A stretch of DNA of 43,165 nt from Gemmatimonadota bacterium (GCA_025358315.1 JANYKA010000080.1:1-43165); one strand, 5' to 3'. Positions 7,538 through 15,482 are shown, numbered from the stretch's first letter. The notes: generated by a model from the sequence alone, not told the origin. A program made the numbers and translations.

Positions 7538-8800
7538 ATGACACCGAAAACAGCGGCGCCTCGCGCGCCGCGGCGAGCCGCTAAGGCCGCACCGCCGGCC
7601 GATGGGCCAGTGGCGATCACTGCGCCGATTTCCGATTCGGCCACATTAGCAGAAGCAGAAGCCGCCACCACCGACATTACATTTGCCGACCTTGGGCTCT
7701 CCGCCCAAATGCTCGAAGCGCTGACGGACGCCGGTTACAAAAAGCCGACACCGATTCAAGCGCAGGCCGTGCCACTGGCACTGAAGGGCCGCGATCTGAT
7801 CGGTCTGGCACAGACGGGCACCGGCAAGACGGCGGCGTTTACGATCCCGATCATCGAAAGACTGATCGGCGGTCCGCACCGCACACGGGCGCTCATTCTG
7901 ACGCCGACGCGCGAACTGTGCGTGCAAGTCGAAGAGAGCTTCACGAAGTACGGCCGCCATTCCGGACTCGACGTGATTCCTGTGTACGGCGGAGTGGGAT
8001 ATGAGCCGCAGGTGAAAGCGTTGCGCGCCGGAGTCGATGTTATCGTCGCGACGCCGGGCCGGTTGCTCGACCATCTCGAGAAACAAAACGTCGTGTTTGA
8101 CGAAGTCGAGGTGCTTGTACTCGACGAAGCAGACCGGATGCTTGATATGGGATTTGCTCCGCAAATCAACCGGATTATCGCGCAACTGCATCCGTACCGA
8201 CAGACGCTGCTGTTCAGCGCGACGATGCCACCGGAAGTCGAAGCGCTGGCGCGCAAATATCTGCGCAAGCCCGTGGTCGTTCAGGTCGGGCGCCGTTCGG
8301 GTGCCGCGACAACCGTGCAGCATTTTGTCTATCCGTGCCCGAAGGACAAGAAGAGTGCGCTACTCGCCGAATTGCTCAAACAGAAGGCAATGGACACCGT
8401 GCTTGTGTTTACCCGCACCAAGCATGGCGCCGACCGCGTGGTCAAGCATCTTGAGCGCGACGGCGTCAAGGCCGGCGCGATGCATGCCGATAAAACGCAG
8501 GGGCAGCGCACCAAAGCACTTGAAGATTTCAAGAGCGGCAAGCTTCGCGTACTCGTGGCGACTGACATTGCGCAGCGCGGACTGGACATTTCCGGCATTA
8601 CGCACGTGATCAACTACGATGTGCCCCAGCAAGCCGAAGATTATGTGCACCGCATAGGGCGCACAGGTCGCGCCGCCAGCACGGGTGATGCATACACGTT
8701 TATGTGTGCGGATGAGATTGCGATGGTGCGGACGATTGAACGGGTGATCGGTCAGCAGATTCCGCGAATCTCGGTGCCGGGGTACGACTTCGGGACTTAG
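7538..8800 (+). CDS. rhlE: DEAD-box ATP-dependent RNA helicase, RhlE type
   Basis: A 420-residue DEAD-box RNA helicase that unwinds short RNA duplexes, probably in ribosome assembly or RNA turnover. After an Ala/Pro-rich N-terminal tail (about 1-45) come the Q motif (F49 and TPIQ at 71-74), Walker A AQTGTGKT (91-98), PTREL (123-127), DEAD (196-199), SAT (227-229) and HRIGRTGR (371-378). The C-terminal extension is very short, unlike the basic tails of many RhlE proteins. I chose ATG 7538 because the reading frame upstream (from 7322) runs through the heptamer repeat and the palindromes. The leader is highly structured. Confidence 0.93.
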   Translation: MTPKTAAPRAPRRAAKAAPPADGPVAITAPISDSATLAEAEAATTDITFADLGLSAQMLEALTDAGYKKPTPIQAQAVPLALKGRDLIGLAQTGTGKTAAFTIPIIERLIGGPHRTRALILTPTRELCVQVEESFTKYGRHSGLDVIPVYGGVGYEPQVKALRAGVDVIVATPGRLLDHLEKQNVVFDEVEVLVLDEADRMLDMGFAPQINRIIAQLHPYRQTLLFSATMPPEVEALARKYLRKPVVVQVGRRSGAATTVQHFVYPCPKDKKSALLAELLKQKAMDTVLVFTRTKHGADRVVKHLERDGVKAGAMHADKTQGQRTKALEDFKSGKLRVLVATDIAQRGLDISGITHVINYDVPQQAEDYVHRIGRTGRAASTGDAYTFMCADEIAMVRTIERVIGQQIPRISVPGYDFGT

Positions 8801-8824
8801 CGTCAGCGCACCGCTCGCCCGCTC

Positions 8825-8924
8825 GCCCGTCCGGCACCGCCCGGCGGCGGCTTGTCCTCGTTCGTCCTCGGCCGTTGGCCGGGGACTCTCTGCGGGCGCC
8901 GCCTGTGGGCTGTGCCGGACGGGC
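8825..8924 (+). repeat. Palindromic element, copy 1
   Basis: About 100 bases bounded by a perfect 13-base inverted repeat (8825-8837 with 8912-8924). A core hairpin CGGCC-GTT-GGCCG sits at 8869-8881, and GGCGGC/GCCGCC pairs internally (8846-8851 with 8898-8903). The unit can therefore fold on itself as one long hairpin. Copy 2 (9010-9112) is a diverged reverse complement. Segments 8846-8860, 8866-8882 and 8890-8903 match 9075-9089 (15/15), 9053-9069 (16/17) and 9033-9046 (14/14). The layout resembles paired REP/BIME-like or MITE-like repeats. Confidence 0.65.
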
Positions 8925-9009
8925 TCGCTTCACACAACGGTGCGGAGTGAAAGCCTGACCCTGCGCGGTGCACAGTCTCACGGACCGTCGCTGCGCACGA
9001 ATGGTGGCA

Positions 9010-9112
9010 GAGCGCGACTGGCATTGCCCGCCGGCGGCGCCCGCAGCGCCGACCGGCCAGCGGCCGAGGCGAAGCGAGGACAAGCCGCCAAAGGGCAATG
9101 CCCGTCGCGCTC
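9010..9112 (-). repeat. Palindromic element, copy 2 (inverted)
   Basis: About 103 bases bounded by a 20-base inverted repeat with one mismatch (9010-9029 with 9093-9112). The interior is the reverse complement of copy 1. Together the two copies form a very long imperfect stem (8846-8903 with 9033-9089) closed by a loop of about 130 bases. The same arms can instead fold into two separate hairpins. No transposase gene is nearby. Confidence 0.65.
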
Positions 9113-9138
9113 AAGGACGCCGATACTATAAGCGGGCA

Positions 9139-9567
9139 TCAGTGCCGCACGCGACCCATCCGTGAGGTAAAAATCGTGTCCGTCCGGCCACCGCGTGAGA
9201 CAATGACCGTGGTGTTCGCGGCGCCCCAGCCGAGTCCTGTTGGCGCGTAGGTAATCGATTCACGAGACGCTTCGAGCCGCACGCCACGACTGCTCGCGAG
9301 ATTGCGCTCCAGCAATGTTTCGCCGCCACTGATGACGCGCACACGGCCGGTGCGCGGATCGGCGACGAACGATGCATAGTCACCGCGGCGCGTCGCAGCG
9401 GAACGGGCTGCCGCGAGTGCGAGTAACACATCCTGGGATGCCGAGCGTACACTCATCCGATCGGTGACCGCGGCAACGCGCGGCACGGCAACGGCCGCGC
9501 ATATTCCAACAAGCGTCATCACCATCGCCAGTTCAACGAGCGTGGTACCACGCCGGATGATGCGCAC
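9139..9567 (-). CDS. Type IV pilin-like / GspH-FimT family pseudopilin
   Basis: A 142-residue protein with a class III (prepilin) signal. Gly7 precedes TTLVELAMVM, with the conserved glutamate at position +5 after the cleavage site, followed by a hydrophobic helix of about 20 residues. PilD-type peptidase should cleave after Gly7. The C-terminal part is a small beta-rich domain typical of minor pseudopilins of type II secretion or type IV pilus systems. No other pilus or secretion gene is in the window, so it is an orphan here. The start is GTG at 9567, preceded by GGGAG at good spacing. The ATG two bases upstream is out of frame. Confidence 0.8.
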   Translation of the reverse strand: MRIIRRGTTLVELAMVMTLVGICAAVAVPRVAAVTDRMSVRSASQDVLLALAAARSAATRRGDYASFVADPRTGRVRVISGGETLLERNLASSRGVRLEASRESITYAPTGLGWGAANTTVIVSRGGRTDTIFTSRMGRVRH

Positions 9568-9691
9568 ATCAGGCTCCCGATTGAGTTGGATCGGATATAC
9601 GTTCCCGTTCGGGCAGGGCCGTCATCGTCTTGCCGCGTCTCGCATTGGTTTTATGCGCCGCGCTATCGCACTGCTCTCGGGGGATTCGCCG

Positions 9692-9958
9692 ATGCCATTC
9701 GCCGCTCAATTGAATGTCAGGCTGTTGAAGACCGTGTTTTATGCCGGAGTGCTGTCGCTCACCGCCTGCGTCTCCAGTCCACAAGCAGAAGCGAGTCGTG
9801 CCCAGCAGATGATTGAAATGAGCGACGCCGTCACGCAACTGCGGCAGCAGACTGCCGACCTCCAGGGCGCGATGGACTCGCTGAAACTGGTGCTCGCCAA
9901 ACAAGACACGACCAATGCCCGGCTCGCCAACGTGACCGGCATCGTTGTTGTTAAATGA
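9692..9958 (+). CDS. Small lipoprotein with a coiled-coil body
   Basis: An 88-residue protein with a lipoprotein signal. A basic N-terminus and hydrophobic segment lead to the lipobox LTAC with Cys26, so it should be lipid-anchored after SPase II cleavage. The mature part (about 27-80) is an alternating charged helix, likely coiled coil, similar in style to small cell-envelope lipoproteins. I chose ATG 9692 because GGGGA sits at the right distance; an earlier in-frame ATG at 9653 would put extra residues before the signal. Its stop overlaps the next gene's start (ATGA). The function is unknown. Confidence 0.65.
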   Translation: MPFAAQLNVRLLKTVFYAGVLSLTACVSSPQAEASRAQQMIEMSDAVTQLRQQTADLQGAMDSLKLVLAKQDTTNARLANVTGIVVVK

Positions 9959-10581
9959 GCCGGTTCCTCGCGCTGGGTGACTCCTACACGGTCGGCGAGC
10001 AGGTCGCGCCTGACCAATGCTGGCCCAGTCAGCTCACGCGGGTGTTGCGGCGTCATGGTGTGATGCTCGACGATCCCGAGATTGTGGCGCGCACGGGATG
10101 GACGACGGACGAACTCTCGGCCGCCATTTCCGCCGCATTGATTGTGCCGACATACGAATTGGTGAGTCTATCGATTGGCGTGAACAACCAATATCGCGGC
10201 GGCTCGCTCGAGCGGTACCACCAGGAATTCGTTGCACTGCTCGTTCAGGCGATCGGGTTTGCGGGCGGACACGTTGGACACGTGGTCGTGTTGTCGATTC
10301 CCGACTGGGGTGTGACGCCTTTTGCGATGCAACAAAAACAAATCAAAGGAAAAGCGGGGCAAGATCCTGCTGACATCGGCGACGGCATCGACCGGTTCAA
10401 CGCTCTCAATCGTCGCGAAACGGTGGCGGCGGGCGTGCACTACGTCGACATCTCGGCCGCATCACGAGAGCGGCACCCAGACTGGCTTGCCGCGGATGGA
10501 CTGCACCCGTCCGGCACTCAATACGCCCGATGGACCGAACTGGTGACGCCCGCGGCGCTCGAAGCATTCGCGACGATATGA
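9955..10581 (+). CDS. SGNH/GDSL-family hydrolase
   Basis: A 208-residue SGNH hydrolase. Block I is LALGDSYTVG with the nucleophile Ser10. The block III region reads SIGVNNQY, with the oxyanion-hole Asn, and block V is DGLHPSGTQY with the catalytic Asp and His. No signal peptide is visible, so it is probably cytosolic, although the gene before it makes a lipoprotein and overlaps it by four bases. Such enzymes deacylate thioesters, lysophospholipids or sugar esters; the substrate is unknown here. The TGA stop at 10579-10581 is followed 68 bases later by the selenoprotein-like gene. Confidence 0.88.
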   Translation: MSRFLALGDSYTVGEQVAPDQCWPSQLTRVLRRHGVMLDDPEIVARTGWTTDELSAAISAALIVPTYELVSLSIGVNNQYRGGSLERYHQEFVALLVQAIGFAGGHVGHVVVLSIPDWGVTPFAMQQKQIKGKAGQDPADIGDGIDRFNALNRRETVAAGVHYVDISAASRERHPDWLAADGLHPSGTQYARWTELVTPAALEAFATI

Positions 10582-10649
10582 ATCGCAGCGATGTTCGGCG
10601 TGTGACAAATTCGCCATATTTCATTTAGGACCTCTGCATGGGAGCAGCG

Positions 10650-10883
10650 ATGATTGTCACCATCGAATACTGTACGGTTTGAAACTATGAGCCGAGGGCT
10701 GTCGGTCTGGCGGCCGCGATTCGTGAAATGTTTCCGGATGCCGACGTGGGAATGATTCCCTCCAGCGGCGGACGGTTCGAGGTTGTCCTCGATGGCGTCC
10801 CAATTTTCGAGAAGTCGAAAATTCGACGCCACGCACAGCCGGGTGAAGTGCTCGGCATTCTCAAGCAACGCGCCCAACTGTGA
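10650..10883 (+). CDS. SelW/Rdx-family protein with in-frame TGA (probable selenocysteine)
   Basis: A 77-codon gene missed by simple ORF calling because codon 11 (10680-10682) is TGA. Read through, the protein is a complete Rdx (SelT/SelW/SelH) thioredoxin-like domain. A first strand MIVTIEY leads to C-T-V-U (8-11), then NYEPRA and a helix GLAAAIREMFP, then GGRFEVVLDG and PIFEKSK, in the family order. Cys8 and Sec11 would form the CxxU redox pair. ATG 10650 has GGGAG five bases upstream. A hairpin with arms 10703-10707 and 10712-10716 and loop TGGC (G at its second position) lies about 25 bases after TGA. That suits a bacterial SECIS, though it is short. The final TGA overlaps the pfkA GTG start. 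A pseudogene is the alternative, but a stop falling exactly at the U of CxxU, with the rest intact, argues against it. Confidence 0.85.
10696..10719 (+). promoter_or_regulatory. Candidate bacterial SECIS hairpin
   Basis: Bases CGGTC (10703-10707) pair with GGCCG (10712-10716), including one U-G pair. The four-base loop TGGC (10708-10711) begins 26 bases after the last base of the TGA. Bacterial SECIS elements are known to need a short stem with an early G in the loop at roughly this distance. A competing hairpin, CCGA/TCGG (10692-10695 with 10702-10705) with loop GGGCTG, lies closer to the TGA. Neither is long, so this call depends on the selenoprotein reading. Confidence 0.4.
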
Positions 10884-11959
10884 AAATTGCTATCTCCACT
10901 GGCGGCGGCGACGCCCCGGGTCTTAACGCCGTCATCCGTGCCGCCGTGCTCTCTGCTATTGACCGCGGCTGGCAAGTGCTGGGCATTAAGAAAGGGTATG
11001 CCGGATTGCTCGGCGACGACGAAGTGATTCCGCTGGGCCGCGACGAAGTGCGTGGCATTGGTCACTTGGGCGGTACGATTCTCGGGGCGAGCAATCGGGG
11101 CAATCCGTTCCATTATCCCGTGCGCCAGCCCGACGGCAGCCATATCGAGATTGATCGCTCAGACGAGCTCGTGGAGAACGCCCGCAACCTTGGAATCGAC
11201 GCGGTGATTTCCATCGGCGGCGACGGCTCGCTGGCAATTGCCCAGCGGCTCGCGCAAAAAGGGATGCGTACGGTGAGTGTGCCGAAGACGATCGACAACG
11301 ACGTCAGCGGCACGATCACCACGTTCGGCTTTGATACGGCCGTGAACACGGCGATGGAGGCGATCGACAAACTGCATACGACCGCCGAGAGTCACGATCG
11401 GGTCATCGTGATGGAAGTGATGGGGCGGAGTGCGGGATTTATTGCATTGCATTCCGGCGTGGCTGGCGCGGCGCATGTGATTCTGATTCCAGAAATCCCG
11501 TATGACATTCAACGTGTGTGCGAGGCCGTGATGGTGCGCGATCGTCGCGGCCGGCATTTCGGCATAGTCGTCGCTGCTGAAGGCGCATTTCCAAAGGGCG
11601 GCTATGAATCTGTGATGGGGGCGTCGCTACCTGGGCAGGCGAAGCGGGTCGGCGGGGTGGCGGAGTCTCTTGCCAGGCAGATTCATGAGGGGACCGGTAA
11701 GGAGTGCCGGTCGCTCGTCCTCGGACATCTCCAGCGTGGCGGAATGCCCACCGGGTACGACCGATTGCTGGCGACACGGTTTGGCGGTGCGGCGGTAAAG
11801 GCGGTCGAAGACGGCAAATGGGGTCACATGGTGGCCCTCCAGTCCCCGGACATCGTGACAATCCCGATCGAACAAATTCTCGGGAAACCCAAACGGGTGG
11901 ATTTGGGGCACGACTTGGTTCTCACCGCCCGACGCCTAGGGATTTCCTTTGGTGATTGA
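10880..11959 (+). CDS. pfkA: 6-phosphofructokinase (ATP- or pyrophosphate-dependent)
   Basis: A 359-residue phosphofructokinase, the committed step of glycolysis (fructose 6-phosphate to fructose 1,6-bisphosphate). It shows the nucleotide loop TGGGDAPGLN (7-16), GGDGS (113-117), PKTIDND (135-141, with the catalytic base Asp) and the substrate motif MEVMGRSAGF. The donor is uncertain. Gly in GGDGS is the ATP-type residue, while Lys in PKTIDND (Gly in classic ATP enzymes) is the type seen in pyrophosphate or mixed group-III enzymes. The GTG start at 10880 overlaps the stop of the SelW-like gene, so the two are probably coupled in translation. The C-terminus is complete. Confidence 0.95.
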   Translation: MKIAISTGGGDAPGLNAVIRAAVLSAIDRGWQVLGIKKGYAGLLGDDEVIPLGRDEVRGIGHLGGTILGASNRGNPFHYPVRQPDGSHIEIDRSDELVENARNLGIDAVISIGGDGSLAIAQRLAQKGMRTVSVPKTIDNDVSGTITTFGFDTAVNTAMEAIDKLHTTAESHDRVIVMEVMGRSAGFIALHSGVAGAAHVILIPEIPYDIQRVCEAVMVRDRRGRHFGIVVAAEGAFPKGGYESVMGASLPGQAKRVGGVAESLARQIHEGTGKECRSLVLGHLQRGGMPTGYDRLLATRFGGAAVKAVEDGKWGHMVALQSPDIVTIPIEQILGKPKRVDLGHDLVLTARRLGISFGD

Positions 11960-12027
11960 CGCACGCGTCTTGCGCGCCGGCCGCCGCTGGAAATGAACCT
12001 CGGGTGTGCCAGGGGGTAGTACAGTCA

Positions 12028-12057
12028 GGCCGCCAAACTGGTAACATTGTGGCGGCC
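12028..12057. promoter_or_regulatory. 8-bp GC-rich dyad between pfkA and the next gene
   Basis: GGCCGCCA (12028-12035) and TGGCGGCC (12050-12057) are perfect inverted repeats with a 14-base gap, 57 bases before the GTG at 12114. No T-run follows, so a simple intrinsic terminator is unlikely. It could be an operator or a leader hairpin. Confidence 0.35.
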
Positions 12058-12113
12058 GCAATGGTGCGTCGTCATTCCGTCGACGCTTACCGTATTAGTT
12101 CGGAGGTTGGACC

Positions 12114-12665
12114 GTGCTGTTGTTCCGTTCGCTTGTCTCCCCCACTGCCTTGATTCTTGGGCTTGCTGCGCAGCCGCTTGGCGCGCAGGAGCGCAGGGAT
12201 GAGGCCATTCCCAAGTCGGCCATGCCGCCGGCGGGGATGTGTCGGGTATGGCTGGACAATGTGGCCGCAGCTCAGCAGCCGGCGCCGACGGATTGCTCGA
12301 CCGCAGTCAAGAATAGTCCGGGGAGCGGCGCACGGCTGATATTCGGCACGTTTTCTAAGGCGGCACGAATTCGCACGCTGGAGCCGGTTCAGCCGGGGAT
12401 TGCGAATCGCCAAAGCAGCGAACAGGTCGAGCGCGCCTACTTCAAGCGTCCGGAGCAACCTATATCGCGCACCGAACAGGTTACAATGCGTGGTGATCAA
12501 GCTGTGCAGCGAACAGAGGCGAATGATCGGCGGCAGATACAGGCACAAGCGGCCGCAGCCAGCGCGCGCGCGACGGTAGCGCCTCCATCGACTATTGTGC
12601 GGCCTCAACCCGTCGCTCGGCCCACGCCGGCGCCGGTGAAGCCGCCGGAGAAACCGCAGTACTAG
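12114..12665 (+). CDS. Secreted Pro/Ala-rich protein of unknown function
   Basis: A 183-residue exported protein. The signal peptide spans about residues 1-25, with a hydrophobic core and the end LGAQ. The mature N-terminal part holds a compact motif with two cysteines, GMCRVWLDNV followed by QPAPTDC, likely a disulfide. I associate this motif with exported proteins of Gemmatimonadota, from memory and not from a search. The rest is low complexity, rich in Ala, Gln, Pro and Val, and probably extended. The GTG start at 12114 has GGAGG seven bases upstream. No enzyme motif is visible. It ends where the helicase reading frame begins. Confidence 0.7.
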   Translation: MLLFRSLVSPTALILGLAAQPLGAQERRDEAIPKSAMPPAGMCRVWLDNVAAAQQPAPTDCSTAVKNSPGSGARLIFGTFSKAARIRTLEPVQPGIANRQSSEQVERAYFKRPEQPISRTEQVTMRGDQAVQRTEANDRRQIQAQAAAASARATVAPPSTIVRPQPVARPTPAPVKPPEKPQY

Positions 12666-12901
12666 ACACGCCGCTCCGTCGCGTTCGCGACCCGTATCTC
12701 CCGCCGGATCACGATGCGTTTGTCGGCTCCGGCCCAACGCGTCGCATTATCGTCATTGCGCCGACTCGGGCAGCATGCGAGACCATCGAGCTGGCATTCA
12801 CGCTCGATATTCCGACTGTACTTTGGCAGTCGCGTGGCCAAGAGCTGTATGCGCTCGCCGACGGATTCCATACGGAAGACCTGAATGCCCCGCGCGGCGC
12901 A

Positions 12902-15427
12902 TTGCGACGCGGGTTCGGAATTGTCGCTGGCACCGGCACCGGAAAAACGCTGGCGGTGAAGCCGATCGCGCAGGCGATACTCGGGACCACAGAGTTGCGT
13001 GTGGGCGTGATCAACCGCGAGCGTGAGGCGACACCCGAGTCACCGACGTGGAATGTGGTCATCGTGACCACGGGCATTGCCCGGCGTTGGTTTCAGGACG
13101 GTGACATTCGCGATCAGGACACGCTGGTAGTGGATGAAATCCATCAGACGAGCGCCGAGCTGGAGTTGTGTCTCGCCCTTGGAAAGCGGGTCGGGTGCCG
13201 ATTCATCTGGCTCTCGGCGACGGTCGACCCGTCGTTCTATGCACGCTACCTGAACGCAGCGAGTGTGGTAGAAAGCAGTGCCTTTGATCCCGCGAAGGCC
13301 GCGGTGGTGGAAGTGGTGCGATCGAATCCGGTCAACTTTCTCGACGACCGTTTTCTGACGCGTGTCATGAAAGAGAAACGCGGCGTGGGCGTGTTTCTGC
13401 CGACGCGGGCGGGCGTGGAACAGGTCGCAGCGAGCGTCGGCGCACGATTCAAACAGATCACCGCGCAGTTCTATCACGGCGGCGAACCGATACGGGTGAT
13501 CCGCCCGTTTCTCGAAGGCACCGTCAATAAACCGTACGTCCTCTCGATGACTGCGGCCGGCCAGAGCGCACTGAATGTCCAGGGTTTGGATACGGTGGTG
13601 ATCGATGATACGCGGTTCGCGAATGTCGTGGACCGCGGCCGCAACGTTCTGACGCGGCTGCACCTCGGAGCGAATGAGCTACTGCAAATGGCCGGTCGCG
13701 TCCACGGACGCGTCGCCGGCGGCCGCGTGTTCATTTTGTCGGATCGCGACATTCAGTTTGCGTCGCTCCGACCGACCGCGCCGGAATTCCAACTCGCCGG
13801 GGACAGCCAGCGCGTGGCCCTCACCTGTGCCGATCTTGGTGTACGCGCCGACGAACTCGATTTACCAGTAGAGCTCGACAAACTGAGCTATCGCAAAGCG
13901 GTGGCGTTGTTGGAGTCGCGCGGCATTATCGACAACGGACGTCTGTCGCGGTATGGCAAAGCGGTCGAGGCGATGCCGGTGGACCGTCCGTGGGCCGAGT
14001 TGCTCGTGCACTGCGACGACGCATTGCTGCCGTATGTGGCTGTGATGAGTGCCATTGAATCGCTTCACCGGATGACACGTGAAGACCGTGATCTTGCCGG
14101 ACTGATCGTGCAGGGAAGCGATAACCTGACGTCGTACAATGTGTACGCTGAGGCGTTTCATAAATGCGGCTTCATCGGGGAAATTTATGATCTCCCGCGG
14201 CATCAGTTTGACGAGAGCATTGAGCGGTGGGCCGACCGGCGTGGCGTGCTGGTGAAGGCGATGGAAGATGCGGCACTTGGTATGGCCAGTGTGTTTCGAT
14301 CCGTGGGGTTGCCGCTACCGACCACGATGCCAATAGTGACCGAGCAGATCGAGCGCCAGTTCACGGACTTACTCGCCAAGATTCAGCCGTTTGATCTGGT
14401 GATCGATGAGCACACGATGGACGGCCACGATGCGCGCGTGTCGAAGACCAGCGTTGCCGGCAGCTGGGGTGCGATCAGTGGCACGCTGCGCTACTTCGCC
14501 GATCCGTATGGCAATCCGCGCGCCGCGATTGAAGGGACCAATATTCCGCACGCACTCATTCGCAAATATGCGACGACGAGTGCGGCCCGCCTGGTGTTTG
14601 ATGGCAAGCACAAGCAGACACCGCTGGCTCTTGAGCGGCGGGTGGATTACTTCGGGTTTGAACTCGAGCGTGAGCGCGAGGCAGTGTACGAGTTCCCGGT
14701 GGGGCTTGAGGACGAAGCACGGCGCGTGCTCGGCGAAGCGCTGGCACGCGGCGAAGCGCGGCACGCCGCGGCACAGCGGAACAGGCAACCGGTCGACGAA
14801 GTGCGTGAGGCCTACCGACGGTCGGGCGGCAGGACGCCGAAGATGGGACAGGCGGAGCTGACGGCGTGGTATGCGGAAGGCCTGCGCACCGTGACGAATC
14901 TGCAAGAGTTTCGCGCTGCATCACTGCGATTCAATGCTGACGATTTTGTGTCACGCGACGAGCGGGCTCGGCTAATGGCGTTGCCGGGCGCAGCAGAAGT
15001 TCGCGAGCGCACGGTGCTCATGCATTACGAAGTGGAAGACACGCCGGCTGGTCCGCTTGGTGTGGTCCGGTTGGTATTGCCGGAGAAAATCGCCCGCGGA
15101 TTAATTGCCGAAGAACTTCCGGAGCTTGACCGTCCCGTGCGGTTCTCAATTACGCGCGGCGGGCGGGGATCGGTGAAAGCGGAATCGCTGGATGGAATTG
15201 CCGACGCGCTCGATCGGCCGTTTACTGATTCTGAATTGGTGCAGGAGCGCAGTTCGCGACGCGAGGCGTTCCAAAAATATGAGAAGCGTGATGGTAAGCG
15301 CGGTGCAGTCGCTCGCGGGGGTTCGGGCCGTGATAGCCGCGGAGGCCGCGACAAGGATTCACGAGGTGGCTCGGGGAAGCCAGGGTCGCCGGCCGGTCGG
15401 GGCAAGCGGAGAGGTAAGGGGCGCTAG
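12902..15427 (+). CDS. DEAH-box helicase-like ATPase; true start probably upstream
   Basis: A superfamily 2 helicase of at least 841 residues. From the TTG at 12902, Walker A AGTGTGKT lies at 9-16, DEIH at 78-81, SAT at 105-107, and a motif VI-like QMAGRVHGR near 260. The C-terminal half resembles the long accessory region of HrpA-type DEAH proteins. The end is an Arg/Gly/Ser/Lys-rich tail that probably binds RNA. Walker A sits unusually close to the N-terminus. The frame stays open and protein-like upstream to at least 12659 (for example RIIVIAPTRAACETIELAF), yet contains no ATG, GTG or TTG back to the stop at 12524. The real protein is therefore probably about 80 residues longer. Confidence 0.85.
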   Translation: MRRGFGIVAGTGTGKTLAVKPIAQAILGTTELRVGVINREREATPESPTWNVVIVTTGIARRWFQDGDIRDQDTLVVDEIHQTSAELELCLALGKRVGCRFIWLSATVDPSFYARYLNAASVVESSAFDPAKAAVVEVVRSNPVNFLDDRFLTRVMKEKRGVGVFLPTRAGVEQVAASVGARFKQITAQFYHGGEPIRVIRPFLEGTVNKPYVLSMTAAGQSALNVQGLDTVVIDDTRFANVVDRGRNVLTRLHLGANELLQMAGRVHGRVAGGRVFILSDRDIQFASLRPTAPEFQLAGDSQRVALTCADLGVRADELDLPVELDKLSYRKAVALLESRGIIDNGRLSRYGKAVEAMPVDRPWAELLVHCDDALLPYVAVMSAIESLHRMTREDRDLAGLIVQGSDNLTSYNVYAEAFHKCGFIGEIYDLPRHQFDESIERWADRRGVLVKAMEDAALGMASVFRSVGLPLPTTMPIVTEQIERQFTDLLAKIQPFDLVIDEHTMDGHDARVSKTSVAGSWGAISGTLRYFADPYGNPRAAIEGTNIPHALIRKYATTSAARLVFDGKHKQTPLALERRVDYFGFELEREREAVYEFPVGLEDEARRVLGEALARGEARHAAAQRNRQPVDEVREAYRRSGGRTPKMGQAELTAWYAEGLRTVTNLQEFRAASLRFNADDFVSRDERARLMALPGAAEVRERTVLMHYEVEDTPAGPLGVVRLVLPEKIARGLIAEELPELDRPVRFSITRGGRGSVKAESLDGIADALDRPFTDSELVQERSSRREAFQKYEKRDGKRGAVARGGSGRDSRGGRDKDSRGGSGKPGSPAGRGKRRGKGR

Positions 15428-15458
15428 CCCGCCCGCGCGGCTCCGGCGCTAAGTTTTT
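15425..15458 (+). terminator. Possible intrinsic terminator after the DEAH helicase
   Basis: TAGCCCG (15425-15431, starting in the stop codon) pairs with CGG-c-GCTA (15444-15451) with one bulged C. A run of five T (15454-15458) follows two bases later. The stem is GC-rich and the T-run short, so this is a moderate call. The next gene starts at 15483. Confidence 0.45.
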
Positions 15459-15482
15459 CACGTCGTCCTTTCCGGAGAATCA

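Larger units (their letters stand above)
8801..9138. other. Noncoding region with nested inverted repeats
   Basis: The 338 bases between rhlE and the convergent pseudopilin gene contain no believable gene. Open frames here are by-products of high GC and lack family features. Almost the whole stretch is occupied by two inverted copies of a palindromic element, described separately. Being 3' of both flanking genes, the structure could end or protect both transcripts. Confidence 0.6.

Noticed and set aside
8803..9114. Open frames in the rhlE-pseudopilin gap
   Set aside because: They follow the palindromic repeats and have Arg/Ala/Pro-rich meaningless composition on both strands.
10650..10883. 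SelW-like gene as a pseudogene
   Set aside because: The only lesion is a TGA precisely at the redox Sec/Cys position; start, ribosome binding site, domain and coupled stop are intact.
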